Assembly: GCA_905182995.1 (NCBI GenBank)
Contig: CAJJDP010000076.1
Coordinates: forward strand, 132,356 to 196,355
DNA: 64,000 nt
From: Paramecium octaurelia
Lineage: Eukaryota > Ciliophora > Oligohymenophorea > Peniculida > Parameciidae
Direction of reading: 5' to 3'
Shown here: positions 47,985-58,653 of the stretch, one piece after another
Layout of the letters: each line of letters begins with the position of its first letter
Position numbering within the stretch: position 1 is the first letter of the stretch
Program-made: the position numbers and the translations under genes
Notes under the pieces: generated by a model
What the model saw: only the letters and a program-made list of their open reading frames with translations
What the model was told of the DNA's origin: nothing
Databases searched by the model: none

Positions 47985-50336
47985 ATGTAGGTTGTAGAAG
48001 TTATTTTAGACTATTAAGGTGGGGATCTTTTAGATTATCTGAGTTTCACTTCTTAGAGGATATTCAATTAAGATTCATATTCAGTAATCTAGTATAATTA
48101 ATGATGAATACTTTTTACAACATAATGTTGATACGAGATTCTTGATCTCTTTTTAAGTTTTGTAGTCTTCCAAGTTCCAATTGCAAGTTATCAACTTATA
48201 TTTCTAATTCCCTAATCCTTTGATCTTTGACTCTTACCTATTCTTTAATCACAACTACTGAACTCTAGTTGCTCATAGTATAATTTGCATTTTGTTCTAA
48301 TTCTATTATTCTTTTATTCTTTTATTGGATTATATCTGTCAATTCTTTTATTTTAGGTTCGTCTGTCAAAACAACAGTTTTTTCAACTAAAGACTGTGTG
48401 TTTCTAGTTTCATATTCTTTATTTCTTGTTTCAAATTCTCTTATTTTTGTTTCGTAAGTAGAGATACGACTCTCATAAGAGTTTATTTAAAATAGATACT
48501 CTCTTATTTTAGCTTCTAATTCTCTAACTTTGGAGTCATCATTAAAATATTTGACTGATTATGATTGTAAGGATTATTATGATTATTATTGTTATAGTTC
48601 CTTGATTCTGAGTTCTAATTCTTGAATTTTATTGAAATAATTGTCTCGTTCAATTCTGATTGAGTCATCTTATTATAGTTTAAATCCAGTATTTTGTTAT
48701 TCTCTGAATGAGTTGCTGCTTTGCTCTCTTAATTTAGTTTCTAGATCTGAAATTTATCGTTAGAACATATCTCTTTCTCTTTTGATCTATATGTATTAAG
48801 CATCAGTTTCAATGTTAATAAAAGTAGATTGAACACTAGTAGTCTATTGCTTAAGTAATTTCTCATATTCAATTCTCAGAGAATCGTATTCTTTTAACCT
48901 GATTTCAGTTTGGAAATAACGACTTTTCCAGACTTCGAGATCCTTTTAATAATTTTGGATCTCTTTGGTGAGATTGTCAACATTTTTGTATTTAGATGAA
49001 TTAGCATCAATAATCTCTTTATACTTTAGATAATTAGCATTTTGTTCATTGTATTTGATGGATAATTCCTAGAATTGTTATTCTAATTCCTTGATTCTCA
49101 ACATAAAGGTATCACAATCTCTTTCTAATTCTTCAATTTACAATTCAAGTTTCCACTTTTCTTATTCTAATTCTTCAAATTTATCTGAATTAAATAGATT
49201 AGCCTATATTTTATATCCTTCCATATCTCTATTTTATTATTCCAATTTATTTTATGAATCCTACAATTGTCGTCTCAACTGTTCCAATTAGTTTTCATAC
49301 TCCTAATTTTACATAGCTGAACTCAAGAGTTTACTTTGCTATTATTAGGATATTTGTTAATTCAATTAAGCTCTGCTCTTTTAGATATCTTAATCTCTTT
49401 CAGCCAGCAAACGATTCAGCTAATCAATTCTCGCTAGTAATTTAGCTTCGTCTGACGCTTCAAACCTTGCTTCCAAGGCTGAACATCGTTTTTTCCATTG
49501 ACCAATTTCATGAATGTATGCTTTGATATCATCTTCCATTTAACTTACTCTATTATTGGAAGATAGCTTAATCCTAATTTCTTGGCTTTCCAAGGCCAAA
49601 GCATCATACCTCTCTTCCCATCTGTGAATTTCTTTTTTTAATTCTTCAATCAAAGCTTCTTGATCACATAATTGTTATTGAAGCAAGTCAACAGTTTGGT
49701 ATTTCTCAAACTTTTTCTTTGCATCCAATTCGTACCACTTGAGTTTGTTTTGATAATAGGTTAATTATTTTAATTGTTCCATGTTCTCCTTATCCTTTTA
49801 CTCTAATTCTGCACATCTTTTTTTCCATTTCTCCAATTCCATCTAAATATTCTCCATTTCTGTCTTTTACTTTGATTCGATTCCACTTTTTAACATCATG
49901 ATCTCCTTATGAGCTGCTTCCAATTCCTTCTAAGTGATTTACAACTCCTTCCTCAGCATTTCTGCATCAGAACTAGATGAAGCCTTATAAGTGGCTACTT
50001 CTCTTTTCAGTTCCTCAATAACTTCTCTATCGACTTACAATCAACAACATACCTCATTCTCTGATTGTCCTATATCAATTCTTCGTAATGTTGTTATCTT
50101 TCAGCTTCTGACTTCTCAAAAGTTTTTGTCCTCTGTACAACCAGAAAATCCTTTTCATCCACTCTCCCCAACAACTGACTCGAAGTCCAAGTGCCTTACT
50201 GTTGCACAACTGGCTGAAAAGTTGAGAAACTCTCTTCCTTGAAACGGATTTATTGGGTGTCATTATTGTACCCCGATTAGAATGAACCAACCTGAGCCTA
50301 TTAATTCCAAGATTGATATGAGCTGCTTTAAATCAT
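47560..50336 (-). CDS. Long coiled-coil protein with TAA-encoded polyglutamine tract
   Basis: A 900-residue product; introns 26, 23 and 25 nt. After a polar N terminus, residues about 90-700 are coiled coil with recurring WKKRC-type breaks (MELEKWKKRCAELEQ, IHEIGQWKKRCSALEARF, HRWEERYDALALESQ) about 60-90 residues apart. Near the C terminus, after PPQQSKITSTTYI, comes a run of 30 glutamines, then PIIQTNSYIKQ and a Ser/Pro/Gln tail ending ...VSQYKPIN. The regular WKxR spacing suggests an extended cytoskeletal rod. Cellular site is unknown. Confidence 0.8.
47894..47983 (-). repeat. (TAA)29 TAG microsatellite encoding 30 Gln
   Basis: On the minus strand, 29 uninterrupted TAA triplets are followed by TAG, in frame in the coiled-coil gene. 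Under the standard code this would be 30 consecutive stops; in the ciliate code it is a polyglutamine tract. On the plus strand it reads as (TTA)29. Confidence 0.95.
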
Positions 50337-50428
50337 TATTATTTAATTTATGAAGATACTTTATAATGATAATAATGTGGATCTACACTTTCAATACTCA
50401 ATATATTGTTATATAATTTTTAATTAGC

Positions 50429-51755
50429 ATGAAAAGACTTGACAATTTAAGCAGTCAAATCAATCCATGGACACTTGATCAGGACAACAAAGCATCAATA
50501 TTGAAAACACATTAACCTTCTGTAAACCTTCTCTAAATTCAATCAGATAAGTACTAATCTACTTAAAAAATTTTGAGCAATCTCATCTGAAATCCGATCA
50601 GTTCAACATTAAGCCAACTTCATCCATGCTCAAATCAATCACCTTCTGTGATAGTCACTTTACTGAATAAGTATGTGATCTCGTAAAGCATTCAGAGAAT
50701 GGCTCCTCCAAAGATGATGGACTCAATCTATGCCCAGGCCTATTAAATGACTTCGATGAAGCTCCCATCTAAGAACCATTACTTCAAACTGCTCCTCCTC
50801 CTGCCTACAGGTAATCTGAGGCACAATCTTAAGAACAGCCTTTGCTAAGTAGAAATCTAAATTGGTTCAACCACAGAATGAGTAACAGATTAGACAATCA
50901 ATTATGCAAGGTCAATTTTAAATCTCATTTGGTGTAGATAATAATCAATTCATCACGCGCACCAACTCTGCTCTAGGCAATTAAATGATAGATATCAATT
51001 CGGATTATTAAACCCACAATAAAAGAAAACTCTTAACCTAGCATTTGCATCACCCTATTAATAGTAAGTATAATAGGGAATCCAACCACAACCTCTTCAC
51101 AAACATGATGACCTACAGTACTTGATCCTCCTGCTCCTACCTCACAACCTTATTACTAATAACCATAAATTTAATAATTTTCTGAAAAAAAAACTCATAT
51201 CCAACCATTATTGGAGCACCTACTTAAGCACTAGCAAAGCAGAAATTAACCGTCTATTTGAAGGTGATGATAGTGAAAGTGGATTATTTAAATCTACATC
51301 AACGAATAAATTAAAGCTTATGCACCTGGCATACCTTCAATATAATAATTGTAAATTAGATTAAATATGAACATGTTATGAACTCCCTTGGGAGAGTATT
51401 TAGAAATCCGCTAAGCAATCTTTTTTTGTTATAAAGGAGGAATCATAATTGGTTTATCGTATAGAGAATCAATTAAATTAACTAAGTAGAGGACTTTGAA
51501 GTTTCCAATAATTTAGAAGTGAAAACAGAAAAAAAAATACTCACCAACACATTAATTTCCAAGTTTGACATCTACTAAACCAATTTAATAAGATCCTAAA
51601 GCAGTAGAAAATATAGAATAAGTATTGAAATAGAAGTAATCTATTCTCTAAATTGCTTTACAGGCTTAACAAATATTTTATAATGATCCACTAGGAGGAG
51701 GAGGAAAGAAATAATACTAACCAATTGACATTCAAAATATTAATATATATAATTA
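50429..51755 (+). CDS. Gln/Pro/Ser-rich gene with unresolved frames (possible pseudogene)
   Basis: ATG at 50429 opens MKRLDNLSSQINPW. Coding-like pieces appear in all three plus frames: KPTSSMLKSITFCDSHFT, LQTAPPPAYRTAFAKQKS (joined by a clear 23-nt intron GTAATCTG...CTTAAG near 50811), QIRQSIMQGQFQISFGVDNN, KKTLNLAFASPYQQQVQQG, INRLFEGDDSESGLFKSTS and IFYNDPLGGGGKKQYQP. A 29-nt intron near 50453 is also possible. I could not chain the pieces between about 50960 and 51600 with plausible introns. Either several introns are missed or the gene is decaying. Start and end are approximate; no domain recognised. Confidence 0.4.
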
Positions 51756-51761
51756 TCAAAA

Positions 51762-53575
51762 TCACCAAATAAAGGGAATCTTTTCTTTCAAATGTTTAAG
51801 TCCATATTCACAACTTCGATCCTTTTCTTTATCTTTTTTTGCAAAAGCAATTAGTTTTTTTTCCAATTGTTAAACATCTCCATCAAATTAATTGATCATA
51901 TCTTCCAATTCATCTTTTTGCGTTTCCAAATCACCCAACCATCTCGGAGCTGTGACCCATAATTCACTAACAGATTCTGTTTTAGGTAAGACAGTGGCCC
52001 CAACCCAGGCCATATAAATAGGTCTAACATCTCTAATAATAGTTTTAACTTCTACTCTTTCGATTTCATTTAGTTCCATAACTTAGAATTTGTCAATCAA
52101 CAAGGCTTCTACTTCATCAACAAGATCTATTAGATGGGCTCCTCCTCCTGTAAATAGAATATTGTTGGCTAATTTTTGCCTTATTTCTGGATCTTAGACT
52201 TAGGCTATGGAGTAAGCAATCATATGATCTAAGGGGATCATGTAATTAGGATTGAGCATTTGGTTTCCTTCTAAGAAATACTATTGTTCTTTTTCTTTGG
52301 AGCCCCAATACCAGCATAATTGAATTCCTCCACTGAGTTCTTCAAAATTATCCTCTGGATCATATTGCATTTCGAAAAGACGTCCTGTAAAATCGAAACA
52401 TTCATGCATATCCTGTTTCCTGATTTCATTGAAAGGCTCAGATTCAAATAGAGTATTGGGAGAGATGTACAATCCATCATTGTGTTATACAAAGAATCTC
52501 TTTTCCTTTTGATTTCTTAAACAATGAAGTTCATAATTGTAATTGAGTTTGTCTTCCTTTTGTTTCAATTGACAAGCCTTTTCCTTGAGTTTTTCCATTT
52601 AGAGCAGATCTCCATAGTTGCTACTTTAAAGTTAAACAGCTTAATCACAAGCATTTCTTTTTGTTACTTATCTCATAAGCACTAAATCAATATCTTTGCT
52701 ACCGAAATTCTTTCTGACATAGGTTCCAGGCAAAATGACTCCATCATCAACACAGGTAATATTGATCTTCTCATAACCAATGTCGACTACACAACATTAT
52801 TAAAGATTAGCTCCGAAGCTGGATAGGACAGATTCTAAATGTAAATAGATTCCTTTGAATCTCAATTGTCTTATTAACATATCTACCAACATTTTTACTT
52901 GTATTCTTTGAAAGATATCAGGAATAACCAAAATACAATAGTAATCTGAGACATTCTTGACATCCAATTTGCAATTCAACCCATATAATGTCAATTTGTA
53001 GAGATCTTCAATCACATCTTGCATGTTGTAATTCTCTGTTAGATTGAAAAATCCATGCTTGATTGGTTATCTGACTAAATAATCTCCAGTAAAGATGTCG
53101 TCCTCAAAGACAACAGATTTATCTTCCATCATCTTAGCGAGAGTGCTTTATGGTTATTTTTGTTCCTTCTTCCCCAGAAACCCTCTAATGTTGCGTAAAT
53201 CCACTTCAATTTTAGCTCTTGGTTTGCCACGCATACTTTTGGGCTGGGCTTTGAGTGCTCCTTTCTACATCAATTTTTGTTCTAATAATAATAGACTTTC
53301 ATCAATCACAGTGAGATCTGCGGATTAGACCTATTTCAATTAGGATTGCACTTTATAACCAATCAAATTTCTGAATTTCTTGGGGAGCATCTCTAAATAT
53401 AGTGCCCAGAGTATTTACCGCTTGCTTTGTTCATTTTTATACTATGGGATCCGTACTAAATGATAATGCAATCACTTCCTCTTTCTATCAAGTTCTCAAT
53501 ATTTTAGATCTTGTCCTGCAATGATTTGATGGTGTTTTGCACAGTGTCTTGTGATTGGTTGGGTTTATCCTACAT
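51762..53575 (-). CDS. ARP8: Actin-related protein, Arp8-like
   Basis: A 595-residue actin-fold protein with one 26-nt intron (GTAAATAC...TATTTAG). N-terminal strand SDCIIIQYGSHSIKMNKASE fits the phosphate-1 region of Arp8. Later pieces: YYCILVIPDIFQRIQVKM, FGANLQQCCVVDIGYEKINI (phosphate-2), ILFTGGGAHLIDLVDEVEAL (adenosine loop) and a C-terminal YMAWVGATVLPKTESVSELW, which matches Arp8's AWKGAAVL. Large insertions relative to actin are as in Arp8. Role: nucleosome-binding module of the INO80 remodeler, nuclear. Arp5 is the main alternative. The start ATG overlaps the TGA of the upstream secreted-protein gene by one base. Confidence 0.8.
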
Positions 53576-53898
53576 CAATATATTAGATAATAAAATATAA
53601 TTAATATCACTAATTTGTAGCCATGACAACAACATATGTTGTTGCCCTCGTTGCTGAACGTGACTTTGGCCCAACACTCGGTGTCATCAGCACACGTCAT
53701 TAACCACTCGAATTGAAATTGCTATTCAATGATGTTATATAATCTAGGAGCATCTTCAACTGATTTGGCATTGCATTCCGAGGATATCACTTACTTGTAT
53801 TATATTGATTGGATACCATGAGCATATTGACCATTATAGCTGAACACTTTTTGGTACTCTAATCCAAACACTGCGCCAAAAATTATGAGCAAAATCAT
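53575..53898 (-). CDS. Small secreted or membrane-anchored Cys-rich protein
   Basis: A 107-residue intronless frame. It starts with a signal peptide (MILLIIFGAVFGLEYQ), has a Cys-containing ectodomain (SSECNAKSVEDAPRLYN, LMTCADDTECWAKVTF, NNICCCHGY) and ends in a hydrophobic segment (KLVILIIFYYLIY), which could be a transmembrane helix or GPI signal. Six cysteines in about 60 residues suggest disulfides. Its TGA shares a base with the Arp8 start (TGATG at 53573-53577). Family not recognised. Confidence 0.6.
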
Positions 53899-53999
53899 AA
53901 ATTTAATTATTTATCTGCAAATTAATAACATCCAACTAGTAAAATATTTTAGGTGGCAGAGACATAACAAGAAACCAATTTCATTTTATTAATTAGATT

Positions 54000-54641
54000 A
54001 TGAAAACTCGAGGAAGTTAAAAGAAAAAATTAAAGAAGTATACCATACTCACAGAAGATATCAAATAAGAGATTATTGATTACTACTCTCAGCATCCGTC
54101 ATAGAGTTCCCTTCTGCATTTGAAAGACAAGTACAAAACCTCGATCAAAAACATCAGGAGGTGGATTAGGTCTGGTTACAAGAGGAAAAAGGGGTGTGGA
54201 AGAAAGAAACTCAATGAAAAAGCAGAGGAGTAATTGGAATCATGGGTCAAGAAACAATGCATCAAATAGAAGAAAAGAGTTTCAAGACAACAAATCAAAG
54301 TGCAGGCAATCAAGTTCTTTAAGGACTCCAATTTCAAGGCTTCCAAAGCTTGGCAGGATGAATTCGTAAGAAGTAAGAATATTAAAATTAAATAATTACT
54401 TCTATTACAAGAGAGGGGATGTTTGACTTACTCTTAAATCAGAACATTTCAGCAATTGATCTCCAAGAGTGGGAAAGATGCACAATCCTTCAGAAACGAT
54501 ATCCTCTAAAATTATGACTTCTTAAACTAACCTTCCTTTGAGGACAGTCAACAATGTACCAATTCGATCAACAAGCAATATTGGAATTACGAAATCTTCT
54601 AGTAGGATTCAATGATGCATTTTTAAGAACTGTTTCTCTGA
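54000..54641 (+). CDS. CENP-B/Tc5-type helix-turn-helix DNA-binding protein
   Basis: A 213-residue intronless frame. Residues about 15-55 form a first HTH (IKQEIIDYYSQHPSQSSLLH, YKTSIKNIRRWIRSGYKRK), and residues 60-115 a second, CENP-B-type HTH (GCGRKKLNEKAEEQLESWVK, SRQQIKVQAIKFFKDSNFKA, SKAWQDEFVRSKN). This double HTH is the DNA-binding half of pogo/Tc5-like transposases and of host proteins derived from them. No DDE catalytic domain follows; the remaining 90 residues are polar. It is therefore probably a domesticated or stand-alone DNA-binding protein. Confidence 0.75.
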
Positions 54642-54709
54642 TTTCATTGTAAAGGAAGTTTAAATCAATTTTTGAAATTATTTTATATATAATTAATAAA
54701 CGAATATAT

Positions 54710-56430
54710 ATGTCTGAATTCGTTTGCTTCGTAGTCGAAGGACAAACTCATTACATTGAAGCTAGCAAGTGTCTCAGCATGACTCTCCAAACTGAGAAAA
54801 AAGGGCTTGTAAGCAGATTAATCATATGACAAAGGTGTATACTGCCACTATGCCAAAATGGCTAACGATGGAAGCTTTCTCAGTTTTCCAATAGTTCCTC
54901 AACAATTAATTGGATATTCAGAAAAAATACACTGATCAAACTCTACAAAGACTATTATGGTTGGGAGATCATCTGCAGATGGAATTCTTCTAAGAGACTG
55001 TAATTCGCGATCTCATTTTAGATAGAGTGAATGTTCAAAATTGCATTTTGTTCTTAAATGAAGCATTCAAAAAGCTGAAAGCATGTGAAGTAGCTAATCT
55101 AATTTAATTCAGGATTCCCCAGAAGTGTGGTACTAGATGTTGAATGTCTGTATGAATTTCACAGCGAGGAATTTATTACTCATATACTAATCCAATCCCA
55201 TGGATCTCAATAAGATCAACCAGAAAGTCATCGAAGAGATATTAGAAAGAGCATTAAAAAATTATCGCAAAAAGAACAATCCCGAACTACTATAAATAGT
55301 CTAAAAGATCAGAAATTGTTAAGACATAGTGTAAATCATCACCTAACAAAAATAAACTGTGTTGGCCAAGAAGATCAATTATCAAACCCATCCTAGCATT
55401 AATTGGAAATTGTCAAATCTGTCCTCCATTATCAACAAAGAAACCCAATAGTTTAAATTTTCAGATTTCACATGGAAACTAGTAGCCAAAATGGAAGATA
55501 AAGTCCTCAAAATTTATCTTAAATTAGAAGACATCGATCCTGAATTAAATTTAAGAATCATAGCTCTCTACTTCCAATTGCAACTCTCCCAGTTTGGTCT
55601 AGAACCCTTGAAGTTAGTCAACTTGGTTGCCAGCAAAGGAAATAAAATTCTCTTATGCGAATTCAATGGTACATTATTCTCTACTAAACCATAGATCTAA
55701 ATAAATTCGATTAATAAAAGTTGGAATTCACAGTCTATCTTAACACTGACCAAGTATTGACCTTGTGTTTGAATCATTTGTATTACAATTTGAACCCCAC
55801 ATATAATCTGAGCAAACTGGATCTTGATGATTGTTTGATTCTCCTAGCAGCTACTCCTCAAGTCTAATAAGCACAAGAAAAGTCATTCCAATTATTATTA
55901 GAATTTGGTATCTCACCCAACTTATTATTTTAGTGCCTCAACTAAATCCTAATGATTATGAAAGATGCATCAATTAACTTAATTTGTCCTTGATGAACAC
56001 TGAATTTTTAATGAAATATGTTAAATCACCATTGCATCAATTTATTTAGAGCGAACTAGACAAGAGATAACCACAACAATAGAGATCATACTCTGTCTCT
56101 AAGGATTCAAAAAGCTCTTCAAGGATATTAAGATAGGTTAGTGCAGGAGGAAGTAAGAATGATAAGTCAGGAGATTAATTAGTTAACAGAAGTTAAAGCA
56201 GTGAGAAATTGCACAATGAGATGCCTATCAATAAACTGCAATAATTAAAGAAAACTCCAAGTCAACAAAGGTTTGAATAACAATAAATAGTTAACAGTGG
56301 AATAAGCAATTAATCTGCATTATATTCTCGGAAACAATTATTTGATGAGATCAATATAGTGAACTTTTTGAAGGTGAAAGATCCTTAACTTGTATAAGAA
56401 CTGAATGAATTGATTAGAATTTATTATTGA
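54710..56430 (+). CDS. BTB/POZ-like domain protein
   Basis: A 539-residue protein; introns 26, 23, 26 and 26 nt, all GTA...TAG or AAG. N terminus MSEFVCFVVEGQTHYIEASK resembles the degenerate BTB/Skp1 opening strand, followed by MEAFSVFQQFLNNQLDIQ and LLWLGDHLQMEFFQETVI, the BTB/BACK pattern of helix, YxxxL-like and L-A-x-x-L helices. The central part is helical (IYLKLEDIDPELNLRIIAL). The C terminus is Ser/Gln-rich and disordered with a final helix (INIVNFLKVKDPQLVQELN). If the BTB call is right it may recruit a cullin-3 ligase; this is inference. Confidence 0.55.
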
Positions 56431-56458
56431 TAATTTAAAATATTCAATAAACACATCA

Positions 56459-57454
56459 TCATTCTTTTAAAAGTCCATGCTTCTTCCAAACACTCTTGAA
56501 AAATTCGATCTCATCTGCACTTCCTACTATGATTTCACTCTTTTGTTGATATCCTGTGATTTCAGTGTCAAGTACTGAGTGTTTACCATTGAAAGACTTT
56601 CCTTCAGCCTTCTCAGTTAAGAAGGAGAGTGGAGCACATTCATAAAGGTATCTCAATTTTGAAGGGTTTTTGGCATCACCGAAACAAGAGAATACTCCTA
56701 CTTCTTTCAAGAAGATCTAGCAAATATCTGGGGCCATTCCACCTGAATATCTCAATGTGTAGCCATTGTGAATCCAATAATCAACGACTTCTCTGTAGGG
56801 AATGTGCTCAGCTATGCATCTAGTGTTTCCTGGACTGAACAACTTGCCTTTTGGCTTGATCTTGATGTTGTCCTTAGTTAGTTCCCAGTGACCTTGCTTA
56901 TCGCCATCTACATAATCAAAATTAATGCCATACCAAATAATGTATATTCTTAGACCTTCTATTCCTTCTCATTCCAGAACACCACGTTTGTTCTGCTTCC
57001 ATACAAACAACAACAAGCAGAAACCATGTCTCTACCTTTTTTTCCAATTAATAGTTTTTCATCCGATTTCCAAATGGCAACTATTGTGCCCACTGCGAAG
57101 TTGGTTCCTATAATTGAACTTCCATCCAATGGATCAAATGTCACTATATACTTTCCACCTTCAGAAAGAAGCTTCATCTAGAAAACATTATGATTTCATT
57201 TTTACTTCTGGAGTTTCTTCGCTTGCTGTGTGACTAACGAATCCTGTTTTCTTCAATTCGGTGTTGACATTCAATTCGCATTGTACATCCATCTCCAATT
57301 GATGATCTCCGAAGTCATTTTGGGTGTTTGTATAGTCTCCACCTCCAGAACAGTATCTCAATACTCTGGAGTTTTCAATGAATGCAAGAAGAAGGGCTGA
57401 ACAGACTGCTGAGAGTTCTGGTTCATCACTAAGCTTAACGTGAAGAGAGTGCAT
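56459..57454 (-). CDS. Fructose-1,6- / sedoheptulose-1,7-bisphosphatase family enzyme
   Basis: A 313-residue sugar bisphosphatase; introns 28 nt (GTAAAAATG...TTCTAG) and 26 nt (GTATGGCA...TATGTAG). The metal-binding signature VTFDPLDGSSIIGTNFAVGT is intact, as is GDHQLEMDVQCE, which supplies the first acidic ligand region. GKLFSPGNTRCIAEHIPYRE, YTLRYSGGMAPDICQIFLK and ECAPLSFLTEKAEGKS complete the fold. The GGGDYTNTQNDFGDHQL segment and RYSGGMAPD favour the SBPase-like branch over classical cytosolic FBPase, but I cannot separate them by eye. In a non-photosynthetic cell the likely role is gluconeogenesis or sugar-phosphate exchange with the pentose-phosphate pathway. Confidence 0.9.
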
Positions 57455-57582
57455 TTGCTGGATATTTATAAATTAGATCATAAATCGATAAATATTCCTT
57501 AATTAGTGCCTATTATCTTGCGCATTATCTTTTAAACTTATATTAAAATGACGCATTTTTTATTTAGTTAATCATCATTATC

Positions 57583-57975
57583 TCATTACTATTTTTAGCG
57601 TTCGTGATTATCATTTGATATCATATAAACTCCAAAACACATTAATATTATTCCAATTAACCATTACAACGACAAAGACTCACTCAATAGAAAATATCCA
57701 TTAAGTCCCTAACTCAAATACAACATTCTTACATTTATGAGATTGCCCACTATAAATTACAACAACACAGTCACTGAAGATCCATTAATTTACATTGACT
57801 TAAAACTGAATTAAAACATCCACTTATTGAATAATAGCATACAAATCAACCCAACTCCTCTGAACATTAATTATGATTCATCTTAAAAAGCAATTTTACC
57901 TATATACATAATAATTCTCCTACCAGCATAACTTGCAAGCGAACCGCATATTCCACTCAATACTGGGAACTCCAT
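57583..57975 (-). CDS. TMEM42-like / EamA-type small membrane protein
   Basis: A 130-residue intronless frame with four hydrophobic segments: FPVLSGICGSLASYAGR, FRGVGLICMLLFNKWMFQ, TVLLQFIVGNLINVRMLYL and LQWLIGIILMCFGVYMIS. The GxCGSxAS start and the closing G-x-x-L-x-x-x-G-V-Y-x-x-S helix resemble TMEM42 and single EamA units of drug/metabolite transporters. Such half-size proteins probably act as dimers. Substrate unknown. Confidence 0.7.
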
Positions 57976-58653
57976 ATTGTAATATATATATATATTATAT
58001 TCATAACTCGTAATTCAATAATAATCACTTTTTAATGTTAATTAATTTTTGTGATCAAACTCTTGCCTTTCCTCATCTAAAAAGACTTCTAATTGATATC
58101 TGAATCAGCCAGACTCATTTCATAAAGACTATGAATACCCTATTACTATCAAAAATCTATTATGATTATTTCCATAAGATTAGGGGATAATAAAGAGTTC
58201 CAAAAATTCTTTTCTTCTCAAATATCTTGCGATATAATTAATTTTTTTCATTACTAAAAATAAATGGATATTATCAACTAATGGATAAAATTCTTTTTTT
58301 GTAGAAAACTATCATATAGCAAGGCATCTTAACAACATGTTGATAAAATACACTTTATTTATTCATTATTGAACTATTGGAATGCAATTTCTTATACTTT
58401 CCTTTTTTGATTTAACAGGTGTAGTGGTAGGAGAATAAATTTTTAAATATTCAAAACCTTTAAAGAGCTTATGACTTTTAAGGTGGATTCAAAATTTATA
58501 ACTTTAACTCTATTTAACTAATCGATTTTAGATTTATGATAAAACATTCAATATTGATATTAGAATAAGGAAACAAAATAATTAATCATATGTTATGTAT
58601 TTATACTTAAATTTAAAATCGCATATCAAATAAATAAATTTTATCAGATTAAA
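57976..58653. other. AT-rich intergenic region between divergent genes
   Basis: About 680 bases, likely holding two promoters. A perfect AT alternation lies at about 57985-57997. No gene or RNA seen. Confidence 0.55.

Noticed and set aside
47849-48097. Plus-strand ORF with a run of about 29 leucines (TTA repeats)
   Set aside because: It is the complement of the TAA polyglutamine tract in the minus-strand coiled-coil gene, whose flanks are clearly coding and splice cleanly.
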